From NCBI GenBank assembly GCA_003511825.1, contig DOIU01000468.1, forward strand, positions 1 to 10,040: a DNA stretch of 10,040 nucleotides, given 5' to 3'. The stretch comes from Gammaproteobacteria bacterium. Its GTDB lineage: Bacteria; Pseudomonadota; Gammaproteobacteria; Granulosicoccales; Granulosicoccaceae. The notes under the pieces are model-generated. The model saw only the letters and a program-made list of their open reading frames with translations, did not search any database and was not told the origin of the DNA. Below are positions 1 to 6,428 of the stretch, piece by piece. A program made the translations under genes and the position numbers. Numbering within the stretch: position 1 is the first letter of the stretch; each line of letters begins with the position of its first letter.

Positions 1-2052
1 GTTCTTCACGTTCACCTGCAATTCGGTCTGTTCCCAGTAGGTGGTCCAACTCATATCAAAGACCGTGAACGGCTTGACTTTCTGATCGTCAAAGCTGCGC
101 TGCTCGCTCACGTAGTTGGCACCGAACGCCACCGCCGAATCCCAAGCCTCAATGGCGTAGCGGGTCCAGACCCCGGCCTGGTGCCTCGGTGCATTGGTAA
201 AGCGCGTGTCATCACCGAAGGTGTTGCGAATACCACCGGCCCCCTTGATCACCTGGGTGTCGTTATAGGCGTAGTTGGCGGTGATGGTCCACTGCGGATT
301 CAAGTCACCTACCAAGGTAAACTCCGCGCCCTTGCTTTCCACCTCACCCAGATTGAGCAAGGCCGGCTCGCCATCGTCTTCTCCGGTGTCAAACGGGTTG
401 CGCACGGCGACATCGTTTTTATTGATCTGATAAGCCGCCAACGTGGTCGTCATACTGCCGTCCAGCCATAGGTTTTTCACGCCCACTTCAATCTGATTGC
501 CGGTTTCCGGATCCAGCTCATCCCCGCCTTCACCCTCGACCACTTCTTGATTACCCAGTGACGTCGGCTTAAAGCTCTCACTGTAATTGACATAGAGCGA
601 GGTGGTCGCCACTGGGCGGTAGCTCACACCGAGGCGCGGCGACACATGTCCGTCATTGAAGTCGTAGTCGGATGACTTATCGACATCTTTGAAGTGGTCA
701 TAACGCAACCCTACAAGTACCGTCCACTGCTCGTTGAGCTCGAGCTGGTCCTGAACGTAGATGCCGTACCGCGTGGCCTCAGCACCGTCCACCGGCAGTG
801 TCGTCAAGGCATAGGTGCTGGGGTCCGTCTCACCGTAGTTCAGGTTGAAGACATTGAGATCCACCACGCCGTCCTCTTCGTAGCGCGCACGTTGATAGCG
901 ATAGTCCGTATCAACCGTGTGGTAATCAACGCCAAACAGAATTTGGTTGTCCACGGCACCGAGTTGCAGCTGATAGACAAAATCCGTGGTCAGGCTGATC
1001 TCTTCGTTGGCGCGATGCTGCAGGCGGTATTCGCGACGAATCGTGCCATCGTCAACGTTGTTCTCACCATCGCCATTGGCATCAACCCAGCCTCGCGGCT
1101 CGTGATACCCCTGGTCGCGTTCGTTGTCTAGGTAGCGCAAGGTGGTTGTCACGCGGAAGTCTTCAGAGAACGCATGCGCCAGAATCGCCTGCAAGACCGT
1201 AGCTTCCAAGTCTTGGAAGTCCCCTTTCTCGTTGGTGTTAAAACTCGGATCGACAATAAAGTCGCCATCATCGTCCACCAATGAACCGCGTAAACGATGA
1301 CCGCCCAAATCCTGTTTGACATAGTCAAAGGTGGTGGTCAAGCGTGTGTTATTGCTCAATTCAAAGAGCAGTCCGCCGGCGACTTCGATATTACGATGGT
1401 CGGCATTGCTGCGGAAGCTGTCTTGCTCTTCATAAAACGCACCGAGACGATAGGCAATTTTGTCACTGACACCTCCGGTGGTGTCAACGGATGCACCTAT
1501 CGTGTCGTCATTGCCTAGCGTCAGTGTCGCCGTGCGCTCCTGCTGGAACTCGGGCTTTTTGGTCACATAGTTAATCATACCGCCAGGCTCACCCCCGCCA
1601 TACAGGGCCGCCGCCGGCCCCTTGAGCACGTCTACCCGCTCCACATTAAACAACTGTGGCACACTGAAACCCGAGTAAGGGTCACCGCGCACCCCGTCAT
1701 AAAATACATTGCCGGAATCACGAAATCCCCGGAACGTAACGCCTGAGTAGCTGAATTCACTCACGCCTGCAATGGAGCGGTACAAGTCGGTGATATCGCG
1801 CGCGGCCTGGTCGCGAATCAGCTGCTCCGTCAAGACCTGCGCGGATTGCGGTAAATGCAGGATATCGATGTCAGTCTTGCTACCGATACGGGTGGTCTTT
1901 TCTTGATAAAACGCTTGGGCGCGACCCTTGATGTCAACGGCTTCAAGTTCTGTCGTTTCCTCATCTGTCTGAGCGTCGCTGTCCTGGGCGAAAACACTAC
2001 ATGCCAAGCACGCAGACACAGGTAACACATACATGAGTGACTTAATGATCAA
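1..2052 (-). CDS. TonB-dependent siderophore receptor, C-terminus beyond the window
   Basis: The frame is open for 684 codons from 2052 to the window edge. This outer-membrane beta-barrel would import a ferric siderophore using TonB-ExbBD energy. The predicted signal peptide spans about residues 1-22, with Lys4, a hydrophobic core and a VFA/QD cleavage site. A TonB-box-like stretch follows near 35-42 (ELEAVDIK). The plug domain lies at about 55-170 and carries the hallmark VERVDVLKGP (137-146), YGGGEPGG and NYVTKKP. Barrel strands fill the rest. Family members usually have about 700-750 residues, so only the last strands should be missing. The start chosen is TTG at 2052: AGGAG (2058-2062) lies 5 nt upstream. 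The first ATG (2034) is 23 nt from that site and would drop Lys4 from the signal peptide. Residues 324-335 resemble an EF-hand or dockerin calcium loop. The siderophore cannot be told from sequence. The gap and hairpin before it suggest it is not part of the hydrogenase operon. Confidence 0.93.
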   Translation of the reverse strand, partial: MIIKSLMYVLPVSACLACSVFAQDSDAQTDEETTELEAVDIKGRAQAFYQEKTTRIGSKTDIDILHLPQSAQVLTEQLIRDQAARDITDLYRSIAGVSEFSYSGVTFRGFRDSGNVFYDGVRGDPYSGFSVPQLFNVERVDVLKGPAAALYGGGEPGGMINYVTKKPEFQQERTATLTLGNDDTIGASVDTTGGVSDKIAYRLGAFYEEQDSFRSNADHRNIEVAGGLLFELSNNTRLTTTFDYVKQDLGGHRLRGSLVDDDGDFIVDPSFNTNEKGDFQDLEATVLQAILAHAFSEDFRVTTTLRYLDNERDQGYHEPRGWVDANGDGENNVDDGTIRREYRLQHRANEEISLTTDFVYQLQLGAVDNQILFGVDYHTVDTDYRYQRARYEEDGVVDLNVFNLNYGETDPSTYALTTLPVDGAEATRYGIYVQDQLELNEQWTVLVGLRYDHFKDVDKSSDYDFNDGHVSPRLGVSYRPVATTSLYVNYSESFKPTSLGNQEVVEGEGGDELDPETGNQIEVGVKNLWLDGSMTTTLAAYQINKNDVAVRNPFDTGEDDGEPALLNLGEVESKGAEFTLVGDLNPQWTITANYAYNDTQVIKGAGGIRNTFGDDTRFTNAPRHQAGVWTRYAIEAWDSAVAFGANYVSEQRSFDDQKVKPFTVFDMSWTTYWEQTELQVNVKN

Positions 2053-2297
2053 AAGCTCTCCTACAATTCACGCATAGTCTAACCACGGGTGACAGGTGTG
2101 CAAAAATGCCTCAGATGCATGTTTGCCTGGCGAGAGAGCTGGGAGGAAATGTTCTGAAAGCGGCGAGAGGCGTCTGAACGCGACGACCCCAGAAGTTCTT
2201 ACATCGAGAGTTTACCAGAACCAAGCACGAATAACCATCGTTATCTTGATCAGATTCTTGCAGAAAAAATGATGAGCGATAACAGCGAGGGGGCTAC
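2053..2297 (-). promoter_or_regulatory. Upstream region of the TonB-dependent receptor gene
   Basis: No gene is seen here. On the minus strand a sigma-70-like promoter can be read close to the gene: -35 TTTGCA (2099-2104), a 17-bp spacer and -10 TAGACT (2076-2081), each matching 4 of 6 consensus bases, followed by the AGGAG ribosome site. A second, more distant candidate is an extended -10, TGG-TAAACT (2209-2217). Upstream of that is a small dyad, ATAAC-N4-GTTAT (2231-2244), which resembles part of a Fur box but matches only about 12 of 19 consensus bases. Iron control would be normal for a siderophore receptor, but this site is weak. All assignments here are by eye. Confidence 0.3.
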
Positions 2298-2331
2298 GGA
2301 GGTGCCGACAATGAATGCTGTCAGCACCTCC
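2298..2331 (-). terminator. Hairpin after hupC, probable end of the hupSLC operon
   Basis: The arms 2298-2310 and 2319-2331 form a 13-bp stem with an 8-nt loop, 16 nt after the hupC stop codon. Read as minus-strand RNA all 13 positions pair, one of them as a G-U wobble. Read as plus-strand RNA that position is a C-A mismatch. The structure therefore fits transcription coming from hupC. No U-tract follows directly (a run of six T occurs about 25 nt further on), so it may be a Rho-assisted terminator or a 3'-end stabiliser rather than a textbook intrinsic terminator. Confidence 0.6.
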
Positions 2332-2347
2332 CAGACAAGAACAGACG

Positions 2348-3148
2348 TTATCGTATGTCATCAGCCTTGGTGCGACTGCGCCCGGATCGGAAGCTGCTCA
2401 TCAGGCTGCCGACAAACGTCGTCATGATAGAACCGCCATGGTCGGCGTCATCTTTTGCCTTGCTATCATCGCGAAACATTCTCCAACCACTGATCATGGT
2501 ACTGATCATGGATTGGCGGGACACAATGTCTTCCCGAATCGCCAGGTAGACATGCATAATCACAAAACAAATGACTAGCCACGTACAGAGCCGGTGCCAG
2601 GTATGCACATCCTGGCTCTGCCCGAACAACTCGATCACCCAACCACTGAACCATTCGTATTGCCAACTGCCCATACCGATACCTTCTCCGTACAGAGCAA
2701 ACCCGGTAATGATCATGAACAACAAACCCCAGACCATCACGATGTGCATGGCCATCACCGCCAGCGGATTGTGACCCACATATTTATGCGGCTCTTTCTC
2801 GATGAATGCATACCACCGCAGCTCGTGCAATACGCCTTTCCAAAACTCGCGTGTGAAAAACGGCGGCAGAAACAACTGCCTGGCGTGGTGATTCCCTGCA
2901 AAGACCCAGTACAAGCGAAAGAGAAACCCAACCGCGAGTATGTAGCCCGACGCGAAATGCGCGAATCGGATATACCCCATTAAGAAATGATCATTCGCTT
3001 CGCCCGGCATCGTCGGCAGTGGCACGCCAATAAAATAGCCGGTCACGCACAGGACCGTGATGGCAAGCGCGTTAATCCAATGCCAGATTCTGACCGGCGC
3101 CTCATAGACGTAGACTGCGGGTTCAGAGTGCATTTTTGACTGAGACAT
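2348..3148 (-). CDS. hupC: Ni/Fe-hydrogenase b-type cytochrome subunit HupC (HyaC family)
   Basis: This integral membrane dihaem cytochrome b anchors HupSL on the periplasmic side of the inner membrane and passes electrons from the small subunit to the quinone pool. The 266-residue product shows the expected four transmembrane helices, at about 20-42, 60-84, 128-152 and 185-205. Histidines suited to haem ligation sit in the family positions: H23 (RIWHW), H64 (FAHFASG), H182/H185 (VHTWHR) and H199 (IMHVY). A strong AGGAGGTG ribosome site precedes the ATG, 10 nt after hupL, so co-translation with hupSL is expected. The protein is about 30 residues longer than E. coli HyaC (235). The extra part is a charged then Ser/Met/Arg-rich tail after about residue 228. 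A 12-bp tandem repeat inside the gene produces the MISTMIS stretch at the cytoplasmic end. The family call is firm; the role of the tail is unknown. Confidence 0.95.
   Translation of the reverse strand: MSQSKMHSEPAVYVYEAPVRIWHWINALAITVLCVTGYFIGVPLPTMPGEANDHFLMGYIRFAHFASGYILAVGFLFRLYWVFAGNHHARQLFLPPFFTREFWKGVLHELRWYAFIEKEPHKYVGHNPLAVMAMHIVMVWGLLFMIITGFALYGEGIGMGSWQYEWFSGWVIELFGQSQDVHTWHRLCTWLVICFVIMHVYLAIREDIVSRQSMISTMISGWRMFRDDSKAKDDADHGGSIMTTFVGSLMSSFRSGRSRTKADDIR
2489..2511 (-). repeat. Short tandem repeat within hupC
   Basis: A 12-base unit (ACTGATCATGGT on the plus strand, 2489-2500) is followed directly by a second copy matching 11 bases (2501-2511). It is in frame with hupC and encodes Met-Ile-Ser-Thr then Met-Ile-Ser just after the last transmembrane helix. 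The length keeps the frame, so the gene is not damaged. It looks like a recent slippage duplication of four codons. Confidence 0.8.
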
Positions 3149-3158
3149 CTTGCACCTC

Positions 3159-4973
3159 CTAACGGACTTTCACGTTGGCGAGTTCCACACCGTCCTCTGA
3201 CATCACATGCGTGGAACATGCTAAGCAAGGATCAAAGCTGTGAAGGCTGCGCAAAATTTCGACGGGCTCGTCCGGGCGCTCGACGGGTGTGTTAATCAGA
3301 GACGCTTCAAATGCACCAATATTGCCTTCAGGATCACGCGGAGAACCATTCCACGTCGACGGCACCACGCACTGGTAGTTCTCAATACGACCGTCTTTGA
3401 TGCGAATCCAGTGGCCCAATCCACCGCGGGGGGCAGCGGTAATACCCACACCCTTGGCCTCTTTGGGCCAGGTTTCCGGATCCCACTTCTCCATATTGGC
3501 CGTGGTGGAGTCGCCGTTCTTGATGTTACTCATCAGCTGATTCCAGTCATCCACCATCATGTCGGCGCAATACTCAGATTCCAGCGCGCGCGCCAAGGTT
3601 CGCCCAATGGTCGTATTCAGCGCTGTTTTGACATCTAACTCGGTACCAGCGAGCTGGTTGAACGCCGCCAAGGCGCGGTTGGTTTGCTCTTGGACATACT
3701 CCACACCTTGTGCATACGCGAGGGTGTAACGGGACAAGGGGCCCACTTCAACCGCGTGCCCGCGCCAACGCGGCGCCTTAATCCACGAGTATTTGGCGGA
3801 TTCGTCAAGCTCTTCGATGTTGGTGCTGGTGCCCTTGGCCTTTGGCCCCAGCTTGTAATCCGGGTCTGTGATCCCGTCCCAAGGATGCAGCCCCTTGCTC
3901 TCATCCGGGTAGGTGTACCAACTGTGGGTCACGAATTCCTGCACTTGCTCGGGGTCACGCGGATCAATCGGATAGACCTCGTCCCAATTGCCATCGAGAA
4001 TCACGCCACCCGGCACCTGGTTCGTCGATTTATCGTAATTGACCTTGGGGTAAGCGCCATAGTCCATGACGTTTAACGCACCGAATCCGCCTCCCCACAG
4101 TTGCTTTTTATAGAAGCTAGCAATCGCGATGACATCCGGGACATACACATTGCGATTGAATGCCACCATCTCGTCGATCCGCGATTTCACAAATTGCAAA
4201 CGCTCCATATTCAGCGGGGCACCGGCTGAGCCATCGCCGTCCATATTGATCGCGCAAGGCACACCACCGACCAAGTAATTCGGGTGTGGGTTTTTGCCGC
4301 CGAACACGGCGTGGAGTTTGACAAACTCCTTTTGCATATCCAGCGCTTCGAGGTAATGCGCCACGGCCATGAGGTCAGCTTCAGGCGATAACTTGTAAGC
4401 GGGGTTATCCCAGTAGCCGTTTTTAAAGGGCCCGAGTTGACCGGACTCAATAAAGCGGCGGATGCGCGTTTGGATATCGCGGAAGTAGCCAGGGCTGGAC
4501 AATGGATGCGCAGGGGACACCATTTGCTGTAAGGCCGACGTCGCCTTGGGGTCAGCCTTGATGGCCGTCACCGGGTTGACCCAATCCAGCGCGTGCAAAT
4601 GGTAGAAGTGCACCACGTGGTCATGGACCTGAAGGGTCTTCGCCATCATTTCACGAATCAAGTGGGCATTGGGAGGAATACGAATACCCAGGGCATCCTC
4701 GACCGCACGAACGGACGTCAAGGCATGACACCCGGTACAAACGCCACAGATGCGCTCAACAAAGGCCCAAGCATCGCGAGGATCACGCCCTTTGAGGATC
4801 ACTTCTAAGCCACGCCATATGGTGCCGGAGGACACCGCATTGCGAATGACATTGTTCTCATCGATATTGACCTCGCAACGCATATGCCCCTCAATGCGCG
4901 TCACGGGGTCGATAACAACGCGCTTACCGGAGGTATCCAGTTGGTAGCCATTGGGTGTGGTCGTCACGCTCAT
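3159..4973 (-). CDS. hupL: [NiFe]-hydrogenase large subunit HupL (HyaB/group 1d)
   Basis: This is the catalytic subunit, which oxidises H2 at a NiFe(CN)2CO centre in the periplasm. The 604-residue precursor has full family length. The N-terminal metal motif is RICGVCTGCHA with C76 and C79, and the C-terminal one is DPCLACSTH with C583, C586 and H589. The spacing agrees with E. coli Hyd-1. E28 (in RIEGH), the proposed proton-relay glutamate, and the PRGGLGHW segment with the active-site arginine are present. After H589 there are 15 further residues, starting VMSEDG, the peptide that HupD removes once nickel is inserted. There is no signal peptide, so export should occur as a complex with the Tat-signal-bearing HupS. 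The ATG overlaps the hupS stop by 4 nt (ATGA), indicating translational coupling. All catalytic residues appear intact. CTGCHA rather than CTGVHA at the first motif is typical of Hyd-1-like enzymes. Confidence 0.98.
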   Translation of the reverse strand: MSVTTTPNGYQLDTSGKRVVIDPVTRIEGHMRCEVNIDENNVIRNAVSSGTIWRGLEVILKGRDPRDAWAFVERICGVCTGCHALTSVRAVEDALGIRIPPNAHLIREMMAKTLQVHDHVVHFYHLHALDWVNPVTAIKADPKATSALQQMVSPAHPLSSPGYFRDIQTRIRRFIESGQLGPFKNGYWDNPAYKLSPEADLMAVAHYLEALDMQKEFVKLHAVFGGKNPHPNYLVGGVPCAINMDGDGSAGAPLNMERLQFVKSRIDEMVAFNRNVYVPDVIAIASFYKKQLWGGGFGALNVMDYGAYPKVNYDKSTNQVPGGVILDGNWDEVYPIDPRDPEQVQEFVTHSWYTYPDESKGLHPWDGITDPDYKLGPKAKGTSTNIEELDESAKYSWIKAPRWRGHAVEVGPLSRYTLAYAQGVEYVQEQTNRALAAFNQLAGTELDVKTALNTTIGRTLARALESEYCADMMVDDWNQLMSNIKNGDSTTANMEKWDPETWPKEAKGVGITAAPRGGLGHWIRIKDGRIENYQCVVPSTWNGSPRDPEGNIGAFEASLINTPVERPDEPVEILRSLHSFDPCLACSTHVMSEDGVELANVKVR

Positions 4974-6040
4974 ACGGAGTTCTCCTTCTTACTGGCCCGA
5001 TTAATCGCGGTTGCGGCCATATGGGCGGCAGTGGCTGCGCCAACAACGGCAGCGGCGGTACCACCGACTTTGTCAGCATTACTCTCGATACCGAATTGCT
5101 TGATGTCCGTCAGGCGCGCATACCACGACCCTTTGTCCCAAAAACCGTCTTCGGAGCAACCTATACACCCATGCCCCGCTTGTATGGGAAAGGAGGTGCC
5201 TTCATTCCAGCGAATGGTTGAGCACGCGTTGTAAGTGGTGGGGCCTTTGCAGCCAACCTTATACAGGCAGTACCCTTTGCGCGCGGCTTCATCGTCCCAG
5301 CTTTCCACAAACTGCCCGGCGTCGAAGTGAGGTCGTCGATAGCACTTGTCGTGGATGCGTTGGCTATAGAACATCTTCGGTCGCCCCTGCCGGTCGAGTT
5401 CTGGCAAACGCTCAAAAGTGACCATATAAGCGATGACAGCCGTCATCACCTCGGCGATAGGCGGGCAGCCAGGCACCTTGATAATGGGTTTATCGTGAAT
5501 CACCTTATGCACCGGCGTGGCGCCCGTAGGGTTCGGTGATGCGGCCTGCACACAGCCATAGGACGCACAAGAGCCCCAGCTGATGATGATTTTACAATGC
5601 TTTGCAACGTGGGTGAGTTGTTCGTGGAAAGGCTTGCCCGCTATAATGCAACTCATACCCTCTTGATTATAGGAAGGATTACCCTCAACAGCGAGGATGT
5701 AGTTGCCGTCGTACTTTTCAATGGTTTCGGTGATGATGGCCTCAGCCTGGTGACCGGCCGCCGCCATGAGGGTGTCATCATAATCCAGCGAGACCATCGA
5801 TAGGATGACGTCTTTGGCCAAGGGGTGTGCGGAGCGAATAAAAGACTCGGAGCAACAGGTACACTCCATGCCGTGTAACCACAGAACGGGTATACGTGGT
5901 TTTGTCTCCATCGCATGCGCGATCTTGGGCGCGAAAGACGGCCCCAAACCCAAGGCTGCAGCAGTCAGGCTGCAGTACTTGAGAAAACTACGACGGGTAA
6001 TCCCTTGGCGTCGCATCACTTCGTAAAAGGTTTCGGTCAT
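4970..6040 (-). CDS. hupS: [NiFe]-hydrogenase small subunit HupS, oxygen-tolerant type with Tat signal
   Basis: This electron-transfer subunit carries three Fe-S clusters from the active site to HupC. The 356-residue precursor has a Tat signal (TRRSFLK, residues 15-21) and a likely cleavage after AHA43. Counting the mature protein from Met44 reproduces Hyd-1 numbering exactly. The proximal-cluster cysteines are C60, C62, C63, C158, C163 and C192 (mature 17, 19, 20, 115, 120, 149). C62 and C163 are the two extra cysteines that form the [4Fe-3S] cluster of oxygen-tolerant enzymes, where standard enzymes have glycine. The distal [4Fe-4S] ligands are H230, C233, C258 and C264. The medial [3Fe-4S] ligands are C273, C292 and C295, with Pro at 285. 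A hydrophobic Ala-rich helix near 325-347 is the usual C-terminal membrane anchor. The ATG is preceded by a purine-rich GGAG site about 7 nt upstream. It is the first gene of the minus-strand operon. Confidence 0.98.
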   Translation of the reverse strand: MTETFYEVMRRQGITRRSFLKYCSLTAAALGLGPSFAPKIAHAMETKPRIPVLWLHGMECTCCSESFIRSAHPLAKDVILSMVSLDYDDTLMAAAGHQAEAIITETIEKYDGNYILAVEGNPSYNQEGMSCIIAGKPFHEQLTHVAKHCKIIISWGSCASYGCVQAASPNPTGATPVHKVIHDKPIIKVPGCPPIAEVMTAVIAYMVTFERLPELDRQGRPKMFYSQRIHDKCYRRPHFDAGQFVESWDDEAARKGYCLYKVGCKGPTTYNACSTIRWNEGTSFPIQAGHGCIGCSEDGFWDKGSWYARLTDIKQFGIESNADKVGGTAAAVVGAATAAHMAATAINRASKKENSV

Positions 6041-6084
6041 TATTCTCTCCTACCCCCGGTGATCTATGCCAACCAGGCGTGGGA

Positions 6085-6112
6085 GCTGCCTGGTCAGTAC
6101 TGACCAGGCAGC
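6085..6112. repeat. Perfect 28-bp palindrome upstream of hupS
   Basis: The half-site GCTGCCTGGTCAGT is followed without spacer by its exact reverse complement, so all 28 bases are symmetric about 6098/6099. It ends 45 nt before the hupS ATG. It could be a protein operator on DNA or, if transcription starts upstream of it, a stem of about 12 bp with a 4-nt loop in the hupS leader. No U-tract follows in either direction, so a terminator is unlikely. Confidence 0.9.
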
Positions 6113-6125
6113 AAGAAGAGAACCA
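6110..6125 (-). promoter_or_regulatory. Candidate sigma-54 (-24/-12) promoter for hupSLC
   Basis: On the minus strand the sequence reads TGGTTCTCTTCTTGCT. Against the RpoN consensus TGGCACG-N4-TTGCW it keeps the invariant GG and GC at exactly the right spacing, and all of TTGCT. The CACG part matches at only one base. The expected start site is near 6099, inside the palindrome. Sigma-54 control of hydrogenase genes through HoxA/HupR-type activators is known in several proteobacteria. The match is good at the -12 element and fair at the -24 element. Confidence 0.45.
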
Positions 6126-6127
6126 AC

Positions 6128-6149
6128 TTGATATTAATATATATATCAA
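6128..6149. repeat. AT-rich 22-bp imperfect dyad
   Basis: TTGATAT at one end and ATATCAA at the other frame an AT-only centre; 9 of 11 positions are symmetric about 6138/6139. The ends look like FNR half-sites (TTGAT and ATCAA), but they are 12 bases apart instead of 4, so it is not a normal FNR/Anr box. It could be an operator for another regulator, or simply a flexible AT tract just upstream of the -24 element. Confidence 0.6.
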
Positions 6150-6165
6150 ATACATAGAGCGTCAT
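6136..6165 (-). promoter_or_regulatory. Alternative sigma-70 promoter for hupSLC
   Basis: On the minus strand ATGACG (6160-6165, 4 of 6 against TTGACA) and TATATT (6136-6141, 5 of 6 against TATAAT) are separated by 18 bp. Transcription would then begin near 6129 and place the 28-bp palindrome inside the leader RNA. AT-rich DNA yields such matches often, so this is a competing hypothesis to the sigma-54 site. Confidence 0.3.
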
Positions 6166-6180
6166 TGATAATCATTTACA
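6166..6180. promoter_or_regulatory. Fur-box-like sequence
   Basis: TGATAATCATTTACA agrees with the 7-1-7 Fur pattern TGATAAT-N-ATTATCA at 12 of 14 defined positions. The 19-base window 6161-6179 matches the classical GATAATGATAATCATTATC at 14 of 19. It lies directly upstream of the possible -35 element at 6160-6165. Iron control of an iron-rich enzyme is plausible, but no binding is shown and AT-rich DNA raises chance matches. Confidence 0.35.
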
Positions 6181-6287
6181 AACAGTATGGAAATTCTTTT
6201 AACCACATTGGCTGTTTTTATGGAAAGTATCATTCCGTTTTGCGATGTCGCAGCAAAAAAAATAGTCACAAGCGCAAAGCCATTCTT

Positions 6288-6304
6288 TTATTGCACTGCA
6301 ATAA
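6288..6304. promoter_or_regulatory. 17-bp palindrome containing TTG-N5-CAA (HupR/HoxA-type site)
   Basis: TTATTGCACTGCAATAA is perfectly symmetric about c6296. Its core TTG-CACTG-CAA fits the TTG-N5-CAA target described for the hydrogenase response regulator HupR in Rhodobacter capsulatus. It sits about 195 bp upstream of the possible sigma-54 start, a distance usual for an enhancer-type site, with a possible IHF-like sequence in between. It could equally serve hupD on the other side. The symmetry is a direct observation; the regulator is inference. Confidence 0.5.
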
Positions 6305-6428
6305 CCCCTAAAAACAGAAAAATACATATTTTAGCGAAAATCTAGTTAACACTTAGGCGTTTTTCTGATAATTTGTTTTTCATACTGAGCTTCCGGCTTT
6401 CGCTTAGGCCGGTTAGGTGTTTATTAAG

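Larger units (their letters stand above)
6041..6428. other. Divergent hupS/hupD intergenic control region
   Basis: These 388 bases separate the two hydrogenase operons and hold no credible gene. The part nearest hupS is GC-richer and has a long palindrome. The middle (about 6126-6340) is strongly AT-rich. Candidate elements listed separately are a 28-bp palindrome, a -24/-12 promoter, a -35/-10 alternative, an AT-rich dyad, a Fur-like box and a 17-bp palindrome. There is also a one-mismatch IHF-like sequence (6144-6156, TATCAA-N4-ATA) and a small dyad, TGCGA-N2-TCGCA (6241-6252). For hupD I could not pick a convincing promoter. Its leader contains a weak 5-bp stem (6393-6397 with 6408-6412) just before the AGG ribosome site. 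Confidence 0.7.

Noticed and set aside
181..1518. Plus-strand open frames of 73-145 codons opposite the receptor gene
   Set aside because: They lie antisense to a clear coding frame that runs uninterrupted to the window edge, and they show no recognisable domain.
1984..2052. Lipoprotein signal (VSAC, residues 12-15) in the receptor
   Set aside because: The Cys lies very early, the hydrophobic core continues past it, and a good signal peptidase I site (VFA/QD) follows at residue 22. TonB-dependent receptors are not normally lipoproteins.
6128..6149. FNR/Anr box from TTGAT and ATCAA half-sites
   Set aside because: The half-sites are separated by 12 bases rather than 4, so one dimer could not bind both in the usual way. 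Kept only as an AT-rich dyad.
6301..6325. IscR-type site around ATAACCCCTA, considered because E. coli hya is controlled by IscR
   Set aside because: Only one half of the type 2 pattern is present; the expected second half with TA and GG is missing.
6181..6428. Sigma-54 promoter for hupD on the plus strand
   Set aside because: No GG-N10-GC pair with the right surroundings was found. TTGGCTG near 6209 lacks a -12 GC.
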